From Thetidibacter halocola (lineage in GTDB: Bacteria; Pseudomonadota; Alphaproteobacteria; Rhodobacterales; Rhodobacteraceae): a stretch of DNA of 64,000 bases. Both the position numbers and the translations under genes were made by a program. The stretch is taken from assembly GCF_018224955.1 (NCBI RefSeq), contig NZ_JAGTUU010000006.1, forward strand, positions 62,001 through 126,000. The letters run 5' to 3'. Below the pieces are notes generated by a model that did not search any database, had not been told where the DNA came from, and worked only from the letters and a program-made list of their open reading frames with translations. Every line of letters starts with the position of its first letter. Positions within the stretch are counted from its first letter, which is position 1. This document shows positions 1-7,845 of this stretch, one piece after another.

Positions 1-168
1 CCGCCGCGCCTCCAGGTCGAACCCGATCCCGCGCCCGACGCGTGTCGCCTGGGCCCGGTCCTGCGCGCAGGCCCGCAGAAGGAACGCCTCGGCCCAGGCG
101 ACCCAGGTCGCGCCAAAGTCGAACAACGTGCCATCCTTGTCGAACAGGACCGCGTCGAAGCGACTCAT
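1..168 (-). CDS. HAD-family phosphatase, N-terminal part (runs off the left edge)
   Basis: Only the first 56 codons are in the window; the reading frame is open to the left edge. The start of the protein reads MSRFDAVLFDKDGTLFDFG, which is HAD motif I (DxDGT), with the nucleophile Asp and the second Asp replaced by Lys-Asp spacing normal for phosphoglycolate-phosphatase-like enzymes. Its ATG overlaps the TGA of the DUF3572 gene just upstream (ATGA), so the two are translationally coupled. The substrate cannot be judged from this fragment. Confidence 0.8.
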   Translation of the reverse strand, partial: MSRFDAVLFDKDGTLFDFGATWVAWAEAFLLRACAQDRAQATRVGRGIGFDLEARR

Positions 169-449
169 GTCCAGTGCACCTGGCCGCCGCCCGGCAGCAG
201 GGCCCTTGCCTGCATCGGCAGGCGGTAATCCAACCCCTGCGCCTCGCAGAACCGCGCCACCCAGGCGTCGTCCAGCAGGATGAAGTCGAGCACCGATCCC
301 TGAAAGTCGGGATCCTCCAGCCCGATGCGGAAATCTGCCTCGGAAGCGCCTGTCGCGCCAAGGAAAACCGGCAGGAGATCGTCCTGCCCGGCCAGCCAGG
401 CCACGGCCTGTAGCCCGACGGTCTCGGCGGTTTGCTGCGACACTGACAT
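165..449 (-). CDS. DUF3572 family protein
   Basis: This 94-residue acidic soluble protein (MSVSQQTAETVGLQAVAWLA at the start, many Asp and Leu residues, no signal peptide or membrane segment) matches the small alphaproteobacterial DUF3572 family, which has no known function. It is the first gene of a leftward pair: its TGA overlaps the ATG of the HAD phosphatase. The family often sits close to a pleD/divK locus, and here a pleD-like gene diverges 100 bp away, so a functional link is possible but is only inference from position. Confidence 0.75.
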   Translation of the reverse strand: MSVSQQTAETVGLQAVAWLAGQDDLLPVFLGATGASEADFRIGLEDPDFQGSVLDFILLDDAWVARFCEAQGLDYRLPMQARALLPGGGQVHWT

Positions 450-551
450 GTTTCCTCAATCCTGAAAGGGTTTGTTAACTAAAGTTCCGCAATTTGTAGA
501 CCTATACAAGGCCGCAAAGACGGCCTCGGCTTTCGCCAGAGGAACGGCTGC

Positions 552-2006
552 ATGACTGGACGCATTCTCATCGTCGATTCGGTCCCCACGAACCGCATCG
601 TTCTGCGGGTGAAGCTTGCGACCGCGTTCTACGATGTGATGCAGGCAGCCACCGGGAAATCGGCGCTTGTCGCGCTGAAGCGGCACCGCCCCGACCTTGT
701 CATCGCCTCGTCGAACCTGCCGGACATGACCGGCCAGGCCTTTTGCGCCGCGCTGCGGCGGCATGCGGTGGGCTCGCGCCTGCCGGTGATCCTGATCCTG
801 GGCGAGGACCTGCCTGAAGAACGGCTTGCCGCGCTGGCCGCCGGTGCGGACGACGTGCTGAGCCGGCCGGTCGACGACCTGGTGCTGCTGGCGCGGCTGC
901 GCTCTCTGCTCCGCGCCCGCGATGCCGAATCGGAACTGGAACTGCGCGAGGACACGCGCCGCGCACTTGGCCTGGCCGAGCCGCCGTCGGATTTCGCGCC
1001 CCCGGCACGGGTGGCGCTGGTGCCGGCCTGTGGCCGGGACGAGGCGCACCGCATCCTCGAGGCGCTGCGCGAGGCGCTGCCCGACCGGATCGACCTGATC
1101 GAACCCGACGACGTGCTGCGTGACCGCAACCCGGCGCCGGACGTGTTCGTACTTCTGGAAAGCGGTGGACAGGGGGGCGAGGGGCTGGCGCTGCTGCCGC
1201 AACTGCGTTCGCGCACCGACACCCGCCATTCCGCGCTGATCTACGTTGCCTATCCCCACCAGCGGCGCGAGGCCGCCGCCGCGCTGGACATGGGCGCCAA
1301 CGACCTGCTGGCCAACGGACCGGACATCGCCGAACTGGCCTTGCGCATCCGCAAGCAGGCGGCGCGCAAGCGCACGGCCGACCGGCTGCGCGCCAACATG
1401 CGCGACGGGCTGCGCGCCGCGCTGACCGATCCGCTGACCGGGCTCTACAACCGGCGTTACGCCTTGCCGCACATGCATCGACTCGCCGAACGGTCTCTGG
1501 GCCGGGGGCGCAGCTATGCCTTGCTGGTGGCCGACCTCGACCATTTCAAACGGGTGAACGACCTGTATGGCCACAGCGCCGGCGACGCGGTGCTGGTCGA
1601 ACTGGCCGAACGACTGCGCAACAACCTGCGAGCCGCCGACCTGATCGCGCGCCTCGGCGGAGAGGAATTCCTGATTGTCATGCCCGATGCCAGCCGCGAG
1701 GCGGCCAAGCGCACGGCCGAACGGCTCTGCGCCGTGATGACCGAACAGCCGGTTCTTCTGCCCGATGGCGCCGAGGTGCGCGTGACGCTCAGCATCGGCG
1801 TCGCGGTGGGCCACCCCAGCGACGGCGAAAGCCCCGAAAGCCTGATAGACAAGGCTGATCGCGCGCTCTACGGGGCCAAGAGCCAGGGGCGGAACATGGT
1901 GGTGATGGCCGATACCGTCACGCGACTCGTCGCGCCGGGCACCACGCCGCTGCCCCCGACCTATGCGCTCGAGGGCGACGAGGCCCGCCGCAAGGCGCAG
2001 GGCTGA
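552..2006 (+). CDS. pleD: PleD-like diguanylate cyclase with two degenerate receiver domains
   Basis: The 484-residue protein has the PleD layout: receiver 1 (about 4-120), receiver-like domain 2 (about 152-270) and a C-terminal GGDEF domain (about 290-460). The cyclase part looks intact: active-site GGEEF at 369-373 and, five residues before it, an RAAD inhibitory I-site at 360-363. It should make cyclic di-GMP. Receiver 1 is not canonical: the phosphoacceptor position is Ser53 (in VIASSNLP), the acidic pair is Asp9-Ser10, and the switch lysine is Arg105 (LSRPVD). Receiver 2 also lacks an obvious phosphoacceptor. So control by phosphorylation, as in Caulobacter PleD, seems lost. ATG follows an AGAGGAA ribosome site. 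It is monocistronic and nearly touches the convergent 2015-2512 gene. Confidence 0.85.
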   Translation: MTGRILIVDSVPTNRIVLRVKLATAFYDVMQAATGKSALVALKRHRPDLVIASSNLPDMTGQAFCAALRRHAVGSRLPVILILGEDLPEERLAALAAGADDVLSRPVDDLVLLARLRSLLRARDAESELELREDTRRALGLAEPPSDFAPPARVALVPACGRDEAHRILEALREALPDRIDLIEPDDVLRDRNPAPDVFVLLESGGQGGEGLALLPQLRSRTDTRHSALIYVAYPHQRREAAAALDMGANDLLANGPDIAELALRIRKQAARKRTADRLRANMRDGLRAALTDPLTGLYNRRYALPHMHRLAERSLGRGRSYALLVADLDHFKRVNDLYGHSAGDAVLVELAERLRNNLRAADLIARLGGEEFLIVMPDASREAAKRTAERLCAVMTEQPVLLPDGAEVRVTLSIGVAVGHPSDGESPESLIDKADRALYGAKSQGRNMVVMADTVTRLVAPGTTPLPPTYALEGDEARRKAQG

Positions 2007-2014
2007 ACAGCGGG

Positions 2015-2512
2015 TCAGTCGCGCGGCATCGGCCGCGCGCGACGCTCGGCCAGCCGATCGAGTTCGGCCTCCAGCCGCGCGGCATAGGCGCGACGCGCCT
2101 CGGGCGACATGGCCGCAATCTGCGACGACAGCACCGCCTGACCGGCCCGGCGGCGGGCCTCTGCCCCCACCGCCTGCCGGTCCAGCAGCGTGTCGAAGGC
2201 GCCGGGATCGAATGGATCGGCGCGCAGCAGGTCCAGCGCCTGCCGGTATTCCGCCAGGATATCTCCTGCGGGGCGGTGCCGCTCGAACGCTCCGCGCAGG
2301 TCGCGGCGTAGCGCCGCGCGCTGATCGGGCTCGAAGGCGCGGGCATAGGGAATCGCCGGATCGTCACCGTCGCGGCGGCCCCGCTCGTGCGGGCCGTCGG
2401 ACAGGATGCGCCCGGCGATCGCGCCCAGCACCAGCAGGTTCAGCGCCAGCGAGACGAACAGCACCACGCGCAGCCAGTTGCGCCCTTTCGGCGCCATGTC
2501 TGTATCGGCCAT
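2015..2512 (-). CDS. periplasmic heavy-metal sensor / Spy-CpxP-like protein
   Basis: A single N-terminal membrane anchor (residues about 12-35, LRVVLFVSLALNLLVLGAIA) is followed by a charged, helix-rich periplasmic part of about 125 residues rich in Arg, Asp and Ala. This is the shape of the Metal_resist/Spy-like family, proposed to bind metals or protect against envelope stress. It is the last gene of the leftward run ECF sigma factor - small membrane protein - this gene, three bases after its neighbour. I infer that it reports envelope or metal stress to the sigma/anti-sigma pair; no metal ligands stand out. Confidence 0.65.
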   Translation of the reverse strand: MADTDMAPKGRNWLRVVLFVSLALNLLVLGAIAGRILSDGPHERGRRDGDDPAIPYARAFEPDQRAALRRDLRGAFERHRPAGDILAEYRQALDLLRADPFDPGAFDTLLDRQAVGAEARRRAGQAVLSSQIAAMSPEARRAYAARLEAELDRLAERRARPMPRD

Positions 2513-2515
2513 GCG

Positions 2516-2860
2516 CTACCCCTCCAGCCAAGCAAGATCGTAACCGCTGAGCGGATCGACCCCCAGCGCCTCCAGCGCTGCGGTCTCGCCGGTCCAGACG
2601 CCGTCCAGCGCCGCGGGCGGGTCGATGCCCAGCCAGACGCCCAGCGCGCATGCCGTAGCAAGACCGGCCGCGCCGGGCCAGCCGCCCACCGCCGCAAGCA
2701 CGCCGCGCCACCAGGGCTGCGCCGCCACGCGGGCGCCGGGCACCGGGCGCTCGGCCAGCGCCTGTGCCTCGATCCGCGCCAGCACGTCGCCCAAGGGCAG
2801 CGGCGCTTCCTCGCGCATCGCGGTCCAGAAATCGTCGAGTGAGTCGCGCCTGTCAGCCAT
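2516..2860 (-). CDS. small single-pass membrane protein, probable anti-sigma factor
   Basis: The 114-residue protein starts MADRRDSLDDFWTAMREEAP and has one hydrophobic segment at about residues 62-80 (AAGLATACALGVWLGI). No zinc-binding HxxxCxxC motif is present. The start lies 8 bases inside the end of the upstream ECF sigma gene, which is the usual arrangement of a sigma factor with its cognate membrane anti-sigma factor. The role is inferred from topology and context only; homologues are mostly annotated as hypothetical. A longer reading frame to 2923 is possible but would bury the start deeper in the sigma gene. Confidence 0.6.
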   Translation of the reverse strand: MADRRDSLDDFWTAMREEAPLPLGDVLARIEAQALAERPVPGARVAAQPWWRGVLAAVGGWPGAAGLATACALGVWLGIDPPAALDGVWTGETAALEALGVDPLSGYDLAWLEG

Positions 2861-3440
2861 CGTCTTCGAACCCCAGTTCGGCGCGCCGCCCCAGCAGCAT
2901 CGCCTCCAAGGCGCGCTTGCCACGCGCCGTCAAACTTTCCACGGCCCGCGGGCCGATGTCCATGATCTGCGCGATCTCGGGGTTCGAGAGCCCCTCGATA
3001 TGGCGCAGAACCACCGCCTGCCTCTGCCGGTCGGGCAACTGCATCAGCGCCGCCTGCAGCGCCTCGGCCCGCGCCTGCGCCTGCATCCCGTCGATTGCCG
3101 AGGGCGCGCCGTCCTCCGGTTCCGGGATGGCGTCCAGGTCGGTGTTCCCGCGCCGAGCACGCAAACGATCGATGCACAGGTTCGCCGTCACCCGATACAG
3201 CCAGGTCGAGACCTTGGCCTCGCCGGCCCGCCACTCGGACGCGGCGCGCCAGAGCCGCAGCAGCGCCTCCTGCGTCACATCCTCGGCCTCGGCCCGGTCG
3301 CCCCCGAGCATACGATAGGCATGAGCAAGGACCCGCGGCGTCAGCCGCGCGGTCAGCGCCCGCGCCGCCGCCGCGTCGCCGGCCGCATAGGCGGCCAGCA
3401 GCGTCTCGTCGTCACGGTCGTTCATCGCGTCGTAGGGCAT
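2853..3440 (-). CDS. ECF-type RNA polymerase sigma factor
   Basis: This 195-residue protein has the two conserved ECF blocks: region 2 (about residues 20-95, including EDVTQEALLRLWRA) and region 4 (about 130-180, with ALMQLPDRQRQAVVLRH and a helix-turn-helix SNPEIAQIMDIGPRAVES). No additional C-terminal domain. It heads an operon with a putative membrane anti-sigma factor (8-bp overlap) and a Spy-like periplasmic protein; the EF-hand protein at 3536-4144 lies upstream in the same direction. ATG at 3425 (MNDRDDETLL) is an equally plausible start. Confidence 0.85.
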   Translation of the reverse strand: MPYDAMNDRDDETLLAAYAAGDAAAARALTARLTPRVLAHAYRMLGGDRAEAEDVTQEALLRLWRAASEWRAGEAKVSTWLYRVTANLCIDRLRARRGNTDLDAIPEPEDGAPSAIDGMQAQARAEALQAALMQLPDRQRQAVVLRHIEGLSNPEIAQIMDIGPRAVESLTARGKRALEAMLLGRRAELGFEDDG

Positions 3441-3495
3441 GGGCGGTCATGTCTTAGCGCTATCGCGTTTCGCGGGCGACGGGAATGCGGGTGAG

Positions 3496-3526
3496 GTCCG
3501 GGCCGGCGACAAAGACCGGCCCGGAC
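3496..3526. terminator. GC-rich hairpin between EF-hand gene and ECF sigma gene
   Basis: Perfect 11-bp inverted repeat (GTCCGGGCCGG / CCGGCCCGGAC) around a 9-base loop, ten bases past the stop of the leftward EF-hand gene and before the ECF sigma gene. It probably ends or attenuates transcription of the EF-hand gene, although no U-tract follows on the minus strand. Confidence 0.55.
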
Positions 3527-3535
3527 GGATACGCT

Positions 3536-4144
3536 TCAGCGGTCCTGGTAGCGGTGATGGTCGCCGCGCATGCCGTCATGCTCGCCGCGCTTCATGCCAA
3601 AGCCGTCGCGGAACCCGTCGCGGTAGCCATGGCGATAGCCGTCCTCGCCGTGGCCGCTTCGCATCTTGCCCGCGGACTCGCGATCACCGTGGCCGCGCAT
3701 CATGCGCGCCTCGGCCATCTCTTCGCGGGTGATCGCGCCGTCCTCGTCGGCATCCAGCCGGTCGAACATGCGGGCCGGGCCGCGTGCAGCCATCTCCTCA
3801 GCCGACAACTTGCCGTCCTTGTCAGTGTCGAGCCGCTCCATCATGCGCTGCGAGCCGGCCGCATGCCGTTCCGCCTGCATCGCGGCGGCATGGGCGGCCA
3901 GTTCCTCGGCGCTCAGGAATCCGTCGCCATCCGTATCGGCGGCGGCAAATCGCGCGGTTGCGGCGGCGTCGATCTCGGCTCGGGTGATGCTGCCATCGCC
4001 ATCGGTATCGAACTGCTGGAACATCTGCGCCCCGCGCTCGCCGCGCGGCATCTTGCCGTCCGGCCCTGCTGCAAGGGCGACCCCGCCCAGCCCCATCGCC
4101 AGAACCAGCGCGCCACCGATCATCGTTGCGGTCTTGGTCTTCAT
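3536..4144 (-). CDS. exported EF-hand calcium-binding protein
   Basis: The 202-residue protein has a clear signal peptide (MKTKTATMIGGALVLAMGLG ending in ALAAG) followed by four EF-hand loops: DTDGDGSITRAE, DTDGDGFLSAEE, DTDKDGKLSAEE and DADEDGAITREE, each with Asp at 1, 3 and 5 and Glu at 12. The C-terminal 45 residues are a Gly/Arg/Asp/His-rich tail (HGYRDGFRDGFGMKRGEHDG). It is probably a periplasmic calcium-binding protein. It lies upstream of, and in line with, the ECF sigma operon, separated from it by a hairpin; such proteins commonly sit near these sigma cassettes. Confidence 0.85.
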   Translation of the reverse strand: MKTKTATMIGGALVLAMGLGGVALAAGPDGKMPRGERGAQMFQQFDTDGDGSITRAEIDAAATARFAAADTDGDGFLSAEELAAHAAAMQAERHAAGSQRMMERLDTDKDGKLSAEEMAARGPARMFDRLDADEDGAITREEMAEARMMRGHGDRESAGKMRSGHGEDGYRHGYRDGFRDGFGMKRGEHDGMRGDHHRYQDR

Positions 4145-4346
4145 TTCCGTTTCCTTCCGTTTTTCCAGAACGAGCCCATCCCGGGCGTCTCTGAAGGCTT
4201 CAACGGCGGGGCGTGGATTTCCCGTCGCGGATCGTCACGAAAGACACGGCCACGTGATTTGCGACATCCGGACGCAAGGACAATCCGCACACTTCCGAAA
4301 CCGACATTCCCTCGGCGATGTTGCCGGTGGGAGCGATGAGGACCGA

Positions 4347-4733
4347 ATGACACAGACAGACCACCATGCGCCGCGCGAGACATGGCCTGCCCTGATGAAG
4401 GGTTGGCGCCGCCGGTGTCCGAACTGCGGCTCCGGGCCGATGATGCTGAGCTACCTCAAGGTCCGGGACCATTGCCCGGTCTGCCGCGAGGAATTGTTCC
4501 ACGCCCGCGCCGACGACGGCCCGGCCTATCTGACCATCCTGATTGTCGGTCACCTCATGGCGCCGCTGCTGTTGATCGTGTTCGAGGCCTGGCGCCCCGA
4601 TCCGCTGACCCTGTTCACGATCTTTGCGGTTGGCTGCGTCGGGCTGTCGCTCTATCTTCTGCCGCGACTGAAAGGGGCGATCGTCGCGTTCCAGTGGGCG
4701 CGGGGGATGCATGGGTTCGCCGACCCCGCCTGA
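4347..4733 (+). CDS. DUF983 membrane protein with zinc-ribbon
   Basis: 128 residues starting MTQTDHHAPRETWPALMKGW. A four-cysteine ribbon (CPNC ... CPVC at about residues 25-48) precedes two membrane helices (about 66-84 and 90-108). This is the DUF983 family, widespread in Alphaproteobacteria, without an established function. The 200-bp space before it holds the divergent promoters for this gene and the EF-hand gene. The following NUDIX gene starts 35 bp after the stop, so the two are probably cotranscribed. Confidence 0.8.
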   Translation: MTQTDHHAPRETWPALMKGWRRRCPNCGSGPMMLSYLKVRDHCPVCREELFHARADDGPAYLTILIVGHLMAPLLLIVFEAWRPDPLTLFTIFAVGCVGLSLYLLPRLKGAIVAFQWARGMHGFADPA

Positions 4734-4767
4734 TACCGGCGTGGCGCGTCCCGCAAGCGGGGCAGAG

Positions 4768-5469
4768 ATGACAGAACATATCGACAAGACAGCGATCCGT
4801 GATGCGGCGACGGTGATCGTGCTGCGCGACCGCACGACGCGCCCGCGCGTCCTGATGGGCCAGCGCGGCGCAAGGGCGGCCTTCATGCCGAACAAGTTCG
4901 TCTTTCCCGGCGGTGCGGTGGACCGCGCCGACGCGACCGTGCCGCTGGTTCGACCCCTGCCCGCGCTCTGTGCCAGCCGCCTGGCCGAGGATGCCGACGC
5001 CGCGCTGGTGCCTGCGCTGGCAGCCGCCGCCGTCCGCGAACTGTGGGAGGAAACCGGTCAGGTCCTGGGCGAACCCGGCGCTTGGCCCGGCGAGGTGCCG
5101 ACGGGCTGGCTGGATTTCGCAGGAAGCGGCCACCGCCCAACCGCCGACGCGCTGCAATTCGTGTTTCGCGCCATCACTCCGCCGGGCCGCCCGCGCCGCT
5201 TCGATGCGCGGTTCTTCCTGGTGGACGCCGAGGCGCTATGCTCGGACCCCGACGACTTTTCCGGCGCCGAGGATGAACTCAGCCACTTGCAATGGATCGC
5301 CATCGACGAGATCCGACACTACGACCTGCCCTTCATCACCGAGGTGGTGCTGGCCGAGATCGCGGCCCGCGCCGCGGACGACAACCCGCCGGAATCGGTG
5401 CCGTTCTTTCGCAACGACGACGAGGAAAGCCTGTTCCTGCGCCTGCACGGCCGCCGGACGAAGGGCTAG
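4768..5469 (+). CDS. NUDIX hydrolase (NUDT19-like)
   Basis: From ATG 4768 (MTEHIDKTAIRDAATVIVLR) the protein is 233 residues. It has a split Nudix box: GGAVD, then a 40-residue insertion, then AAAAVRELWEETGQ, giving the REXXEE core. An insertion at this place is typical of the NUDT19/NUDT7-like acyl-CoA hydrolases. It likely hydrolyses a nucleoside diphosphate derivative, perhaps a CoA ester; the substrate is not readable. GCGGGGCAG upstream of 4768 is a usable ribosome site, so I prefer it to the earlier start at 4711, which overlaps DUF983. Confidence 0.8.
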   Translation: MTEHIDKTAIRDAATVIVLRDRTTRPRVLMGQRGARAAFMPNKFVFPGGAVDRADATVPLVRPLPALCASRLAEDADAALVPALAAAAVRELWEETGQVLGEPGAWPGEVPTGWLDFAGSGHRPTADALQFVFRAITPPGRPRRFDARFFLVDAEALCSDPDDFSGAEDELSHLQWIAIDEIRHYDLPFITEVVLAEIAARAADDNPPESVPFFRNDDEESLFLRLHGRRTKG

Positions 5470-5813
5470 GTCGCGGTCGCCAGCGCCGCCAGCATCCCCA
5501 GCCCAAGCGCGAGACTGACCAGGAAGGACGCAAGGATTCCCAGCCAGTGCAGCGCCTTGCGGCGGCGCGGCTCCGGTCCGGACAGCCAGGCCCGCAGCCG
5601 GGCCTCGGCCTCTTGCGATCTTGCCGGATCGACCTGGCGGGCCAGCCGAGGATTGCCCTCGGCCTGCCGGGCCTCGGCCAAGGCCGCCGCCGCGCGCCGC
5701 AGGTCCCGGGGCAGCAGCCTGCGCGCACGGCGCAATGTCTGGTCCAGCGTGCCTTTGGGCAGGCCCAGCGCACGCTGCATCTGACGTTCGAGCGGTTCCA
5801 TTGATCGCGACAT
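5466..5813 (-). CDS. small C-terminally anchored membrane protein, unknown function
   Basis: 115 residues: an Arg/Ala-rich helical region (about 1-80) then one C-terminal hydrophobic segment (HWLGILASFLVSLALGLGML). No recognised domain. It converges on the NUDIX gene with a 4-bp overlap of the stop codons. Codon use is like its neighbours, so it is likely a real gene, but I cannot assign a role. Confidence 0.6.
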   Translation of the reverse strand: MSRSMEPLERQMQRALGLPKGTLDQTLRRARRLLPRDLRRAAAALAEARQAEGNPRLARQVDPARSQEAEARLRAWLSGPEPRRRKALHWLGILASFLVSLALGLGMLAALATAT

Positions 5814-5930
5814 GGCGCAACCCTAGGGCGGGTTCCGCCCCGCTTGCAACGGGCAAACGCCGCTCTTGCGGGACCGGAACGGGCGCGATCGCGCTGGAAA
5901 CACGTCCCGCAAACGCCTATCAGGGGGCCC

Positions 5931-6695
5931 ATGCTGAACGTGATCGCACATGGAACCCCGGGCGCGCTGCCGCCGTTGCTGATCGTGCACGGGCTGTATG
6001 GCTCGGGCCGGAACTGGGGCGTAATCGCCCGTCGCCTGGCCGAGGACCGGCTGGTGCTGACCCCCGACATGCGCAACCACGGCGACAGCCCCTGGACAGA
6101 CGTGCACGACTACCCGTCGATGGCCGACGACCTGGCCGAGGTGATCGCGGCCCATGGCGGGCGCGCCGACGTGGTCGGGCATTCGATGGGCGGCAAGGCG
6201 TCGATGGTGCTGGCGCTGACCCGGCCCGAGATGGTCAACCGCCTGATCGTCGCCGACATCGCGCCGGTAGGCTACACCCACAGCCAGATCCAGTTCATCG
6301 AGGCGATGCGCGCCGTCGACCTGAGCCAGGTCGAACGCCGTTCGGACGCGGTGGCGCAACTGGCGGACCGGGTCGAGGACAAGGCGTTGCAGACCTTCTT
6401 CACCCAGTCGCTGGACGTGCAAGGGCAGCGATGGAAACTGAACCTCGACACGCTGGCCGCCGAGATGCCCGGGATCCTCGGCTTCCCCGAAATCGAGGGG
6501 TGCTTTGACGGACCAACGCTGTTCCTGACCGGCGCGCTGTCGGATTATGTCCGCCCGGAACACCGCGACCGGATTCGCGCGCTGTTCCCCAGGGCGCGGT
6601 TTGCCAAGATCCCCGGCGCGGGCCATTGGCTACATGCCGACAAGCCGCGAGAGTTCGAGGCCTCGGTCCGCGCCTTCCTGACCCTCATCCCCTAG
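5931..6695 (+). CDS. alpha/beta hydrolase, YbfF-like esterase
   Basis: 254 residues beginning MLNVIAHGTPGALPPLLIVH. The fold signature is complete: oxyanion HGLYGSGRNW near residue 20, nucleophile elbow GHSMGG (Ser at about 86), acid Asp in LTGALSDYV and catalytic His in GAGHWLHADKP. Closest in character to E. coli YbfF, an acyl-CoA/malonyl-CoA-type thioesterase-esterase; the natural substrate is unknown. Cytoplasmic, no signal peptide. A 113-bp gap with no feature I can name follows. Confidence 0.85.
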   Translation: MLNVIAHGTPGALPPLLIVHGLYGSGRNWGVIARRLAEDRLVLTPDMRNHGDSPWTDVHDYPSMADDLAEVIAAHGGRADVVGHSMGGKASMVLALTRPEMVNRLIVADIAPVGYTHSQIQFIEAMRAVDLSQVERRSDAVAQLADRVEDKALQTFFTQSLDVQGQRWKLNLDTLAAEMPGILGFPEIEGCFDGPTLFLTGALSDYVRPEHRDRIRALFPRARFAKIPGAGHWLHADKPREFEASVRAFLTLIP

Positions 6696-6808
6696 GCATT
6701 TTTCAGCTTTCCGAAATCTTCGCCTTGCCGTTTTAGAAACCGGCATGGCCCGGCTTTTCAGCGGCGCGCGGCCACGTCACCTTGGGCGACATGACGCGCG
6801 CGATCCCC

Positions 6809-7774
6809 TTAGCCATCGAGCAGACGAAGCTCGCCCTCGAGCCAGGGCAACAACCGCAAGGCCGGATCGATGACCATTTCGCGGATCAGGGCGCGGGTGG
6901 TCTGGGCCACGTCGCGCGGCACGCGGTCGGCCCAGTCGGTTGCAGCGAAGAGCGATATCTGGCGCGAGAAGGGCTTGAACGGCACCTTGTGCACCTCCAT
7001 CCGGTCGTGGTGGCGCGCGGCGCGCATGTAGCCCAGCGGCGTCGTGACCGTCCAGCCGACGCCGCGCGCCACCAGTGTCATCAGCGACAGGTGCGCGCCG
7101 ATCTCGAACCGTTCGGGAAAATCGAGGTTCTGGCGTTTCAGATGCGCCTCGACCTGCCGTCCGATCAGCTGCGCGCGGTCGTGGCGCAACAGCGGCAGCC
7201 CGTGCATGACCGCGTCGATGCCGCCCATGTCGGCGACCGCACCCACCGGGCAGACGAAGATGAACGGATCGCGCACCAGCGGGTATTCCACGATCCCGTC
7301 GCTGACCGCGCCGGACGAGGCCGCGACCGCCAGGTGCAGGCGACGCCCCTTCATCGCGTCCGAGATCTCGTGGCTGGGCGCGGTGATCAGCTTGAAATGG
7401 CAGCGCGTCATGCTTTCGGCCAGGATCGACACCAGGCGCGGTGTCAGGTCGTTGTCGAAATCGTCGATCACACCGAGGTTCAGCGTGCTGAGATGGGTCA
7501 GGTCCATCGCGGTCAGCTCATTCTGCGCCAGCCGCAACTGGCTGAGGACCGTCTGTGTCCGCGCCAAGAAGGACCGGCCCGCCGGCGTCAGCATCATCGG
7601 CCGCCGTCCGTGATTCACCAGGTCCGCGCCCAGCGCGATCTCGAGGTTGCGCATCTGCTGGCTGACCGCGGGCTGCGACAGTCCCGTGCGCTCGGCCGCG
7701 CCAGCGACGCTGCCGGTGGCGGCCAGGGCCTCGAACACTTCCAGTCCCTTCAGGGTCACGCCCTTCAACAGCAT
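6809..7774 (-). CDS. LysR-family regulator of the sulfonate module
   Basis: 321 residues with an N-terminal winged HTH (GLEVFEALAATGSVAGAAER ... QPAVSQQMRNLE, residues about 9-65) and a LysR substrate-binding domain (about 95-310). Its ATG is 71 bp from the ATG of the divergent hpsN-like gene, the classic LysR arrangement for controlling a neighbouring catabolic operon from a shared promoter region. It is therefore the likely effector-dependent regulator of 7846-10855, with a sulfonate or sulfonated amino acid as candidate inducer (inference). Confidence 0.85.
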   Translation of the reverse strand: MLLKGVTLKGLEVFEALAATGSVAGAAERTGLSQPAVSQQMRNLEIALGADLVNHGRRPMMLTPAGRSFLARTQTVLSQLRLAQNELTAMDLTHLSTLNLGVIDDFDNDLTPRLVSILAESMTRCHFKLITAPSHEISDAMKGRRLHLAVAASSGAVSDGIVEYPLVRDPFIFVCPVGAVADMGGIDAVMHGLPLLRHDRAQLIGRQVEAHLKRQNLDFPERFEIGAHLSLMTLVARGVGWTVTTPLGYMRAARHHDRMEVHKVPFKPFSRQISLFAATDWADRVPRDVAQTTRALIREMVIDPALRLLPWLEGELRLLDG

Positions 7775-7845
7775 CCGTCCGCTCCGCCTGTGGCTACTTT
7801 CAGGTTTTCGGAAACTCCGGCCCTTACGTCAAGGAAAACGCGCCC

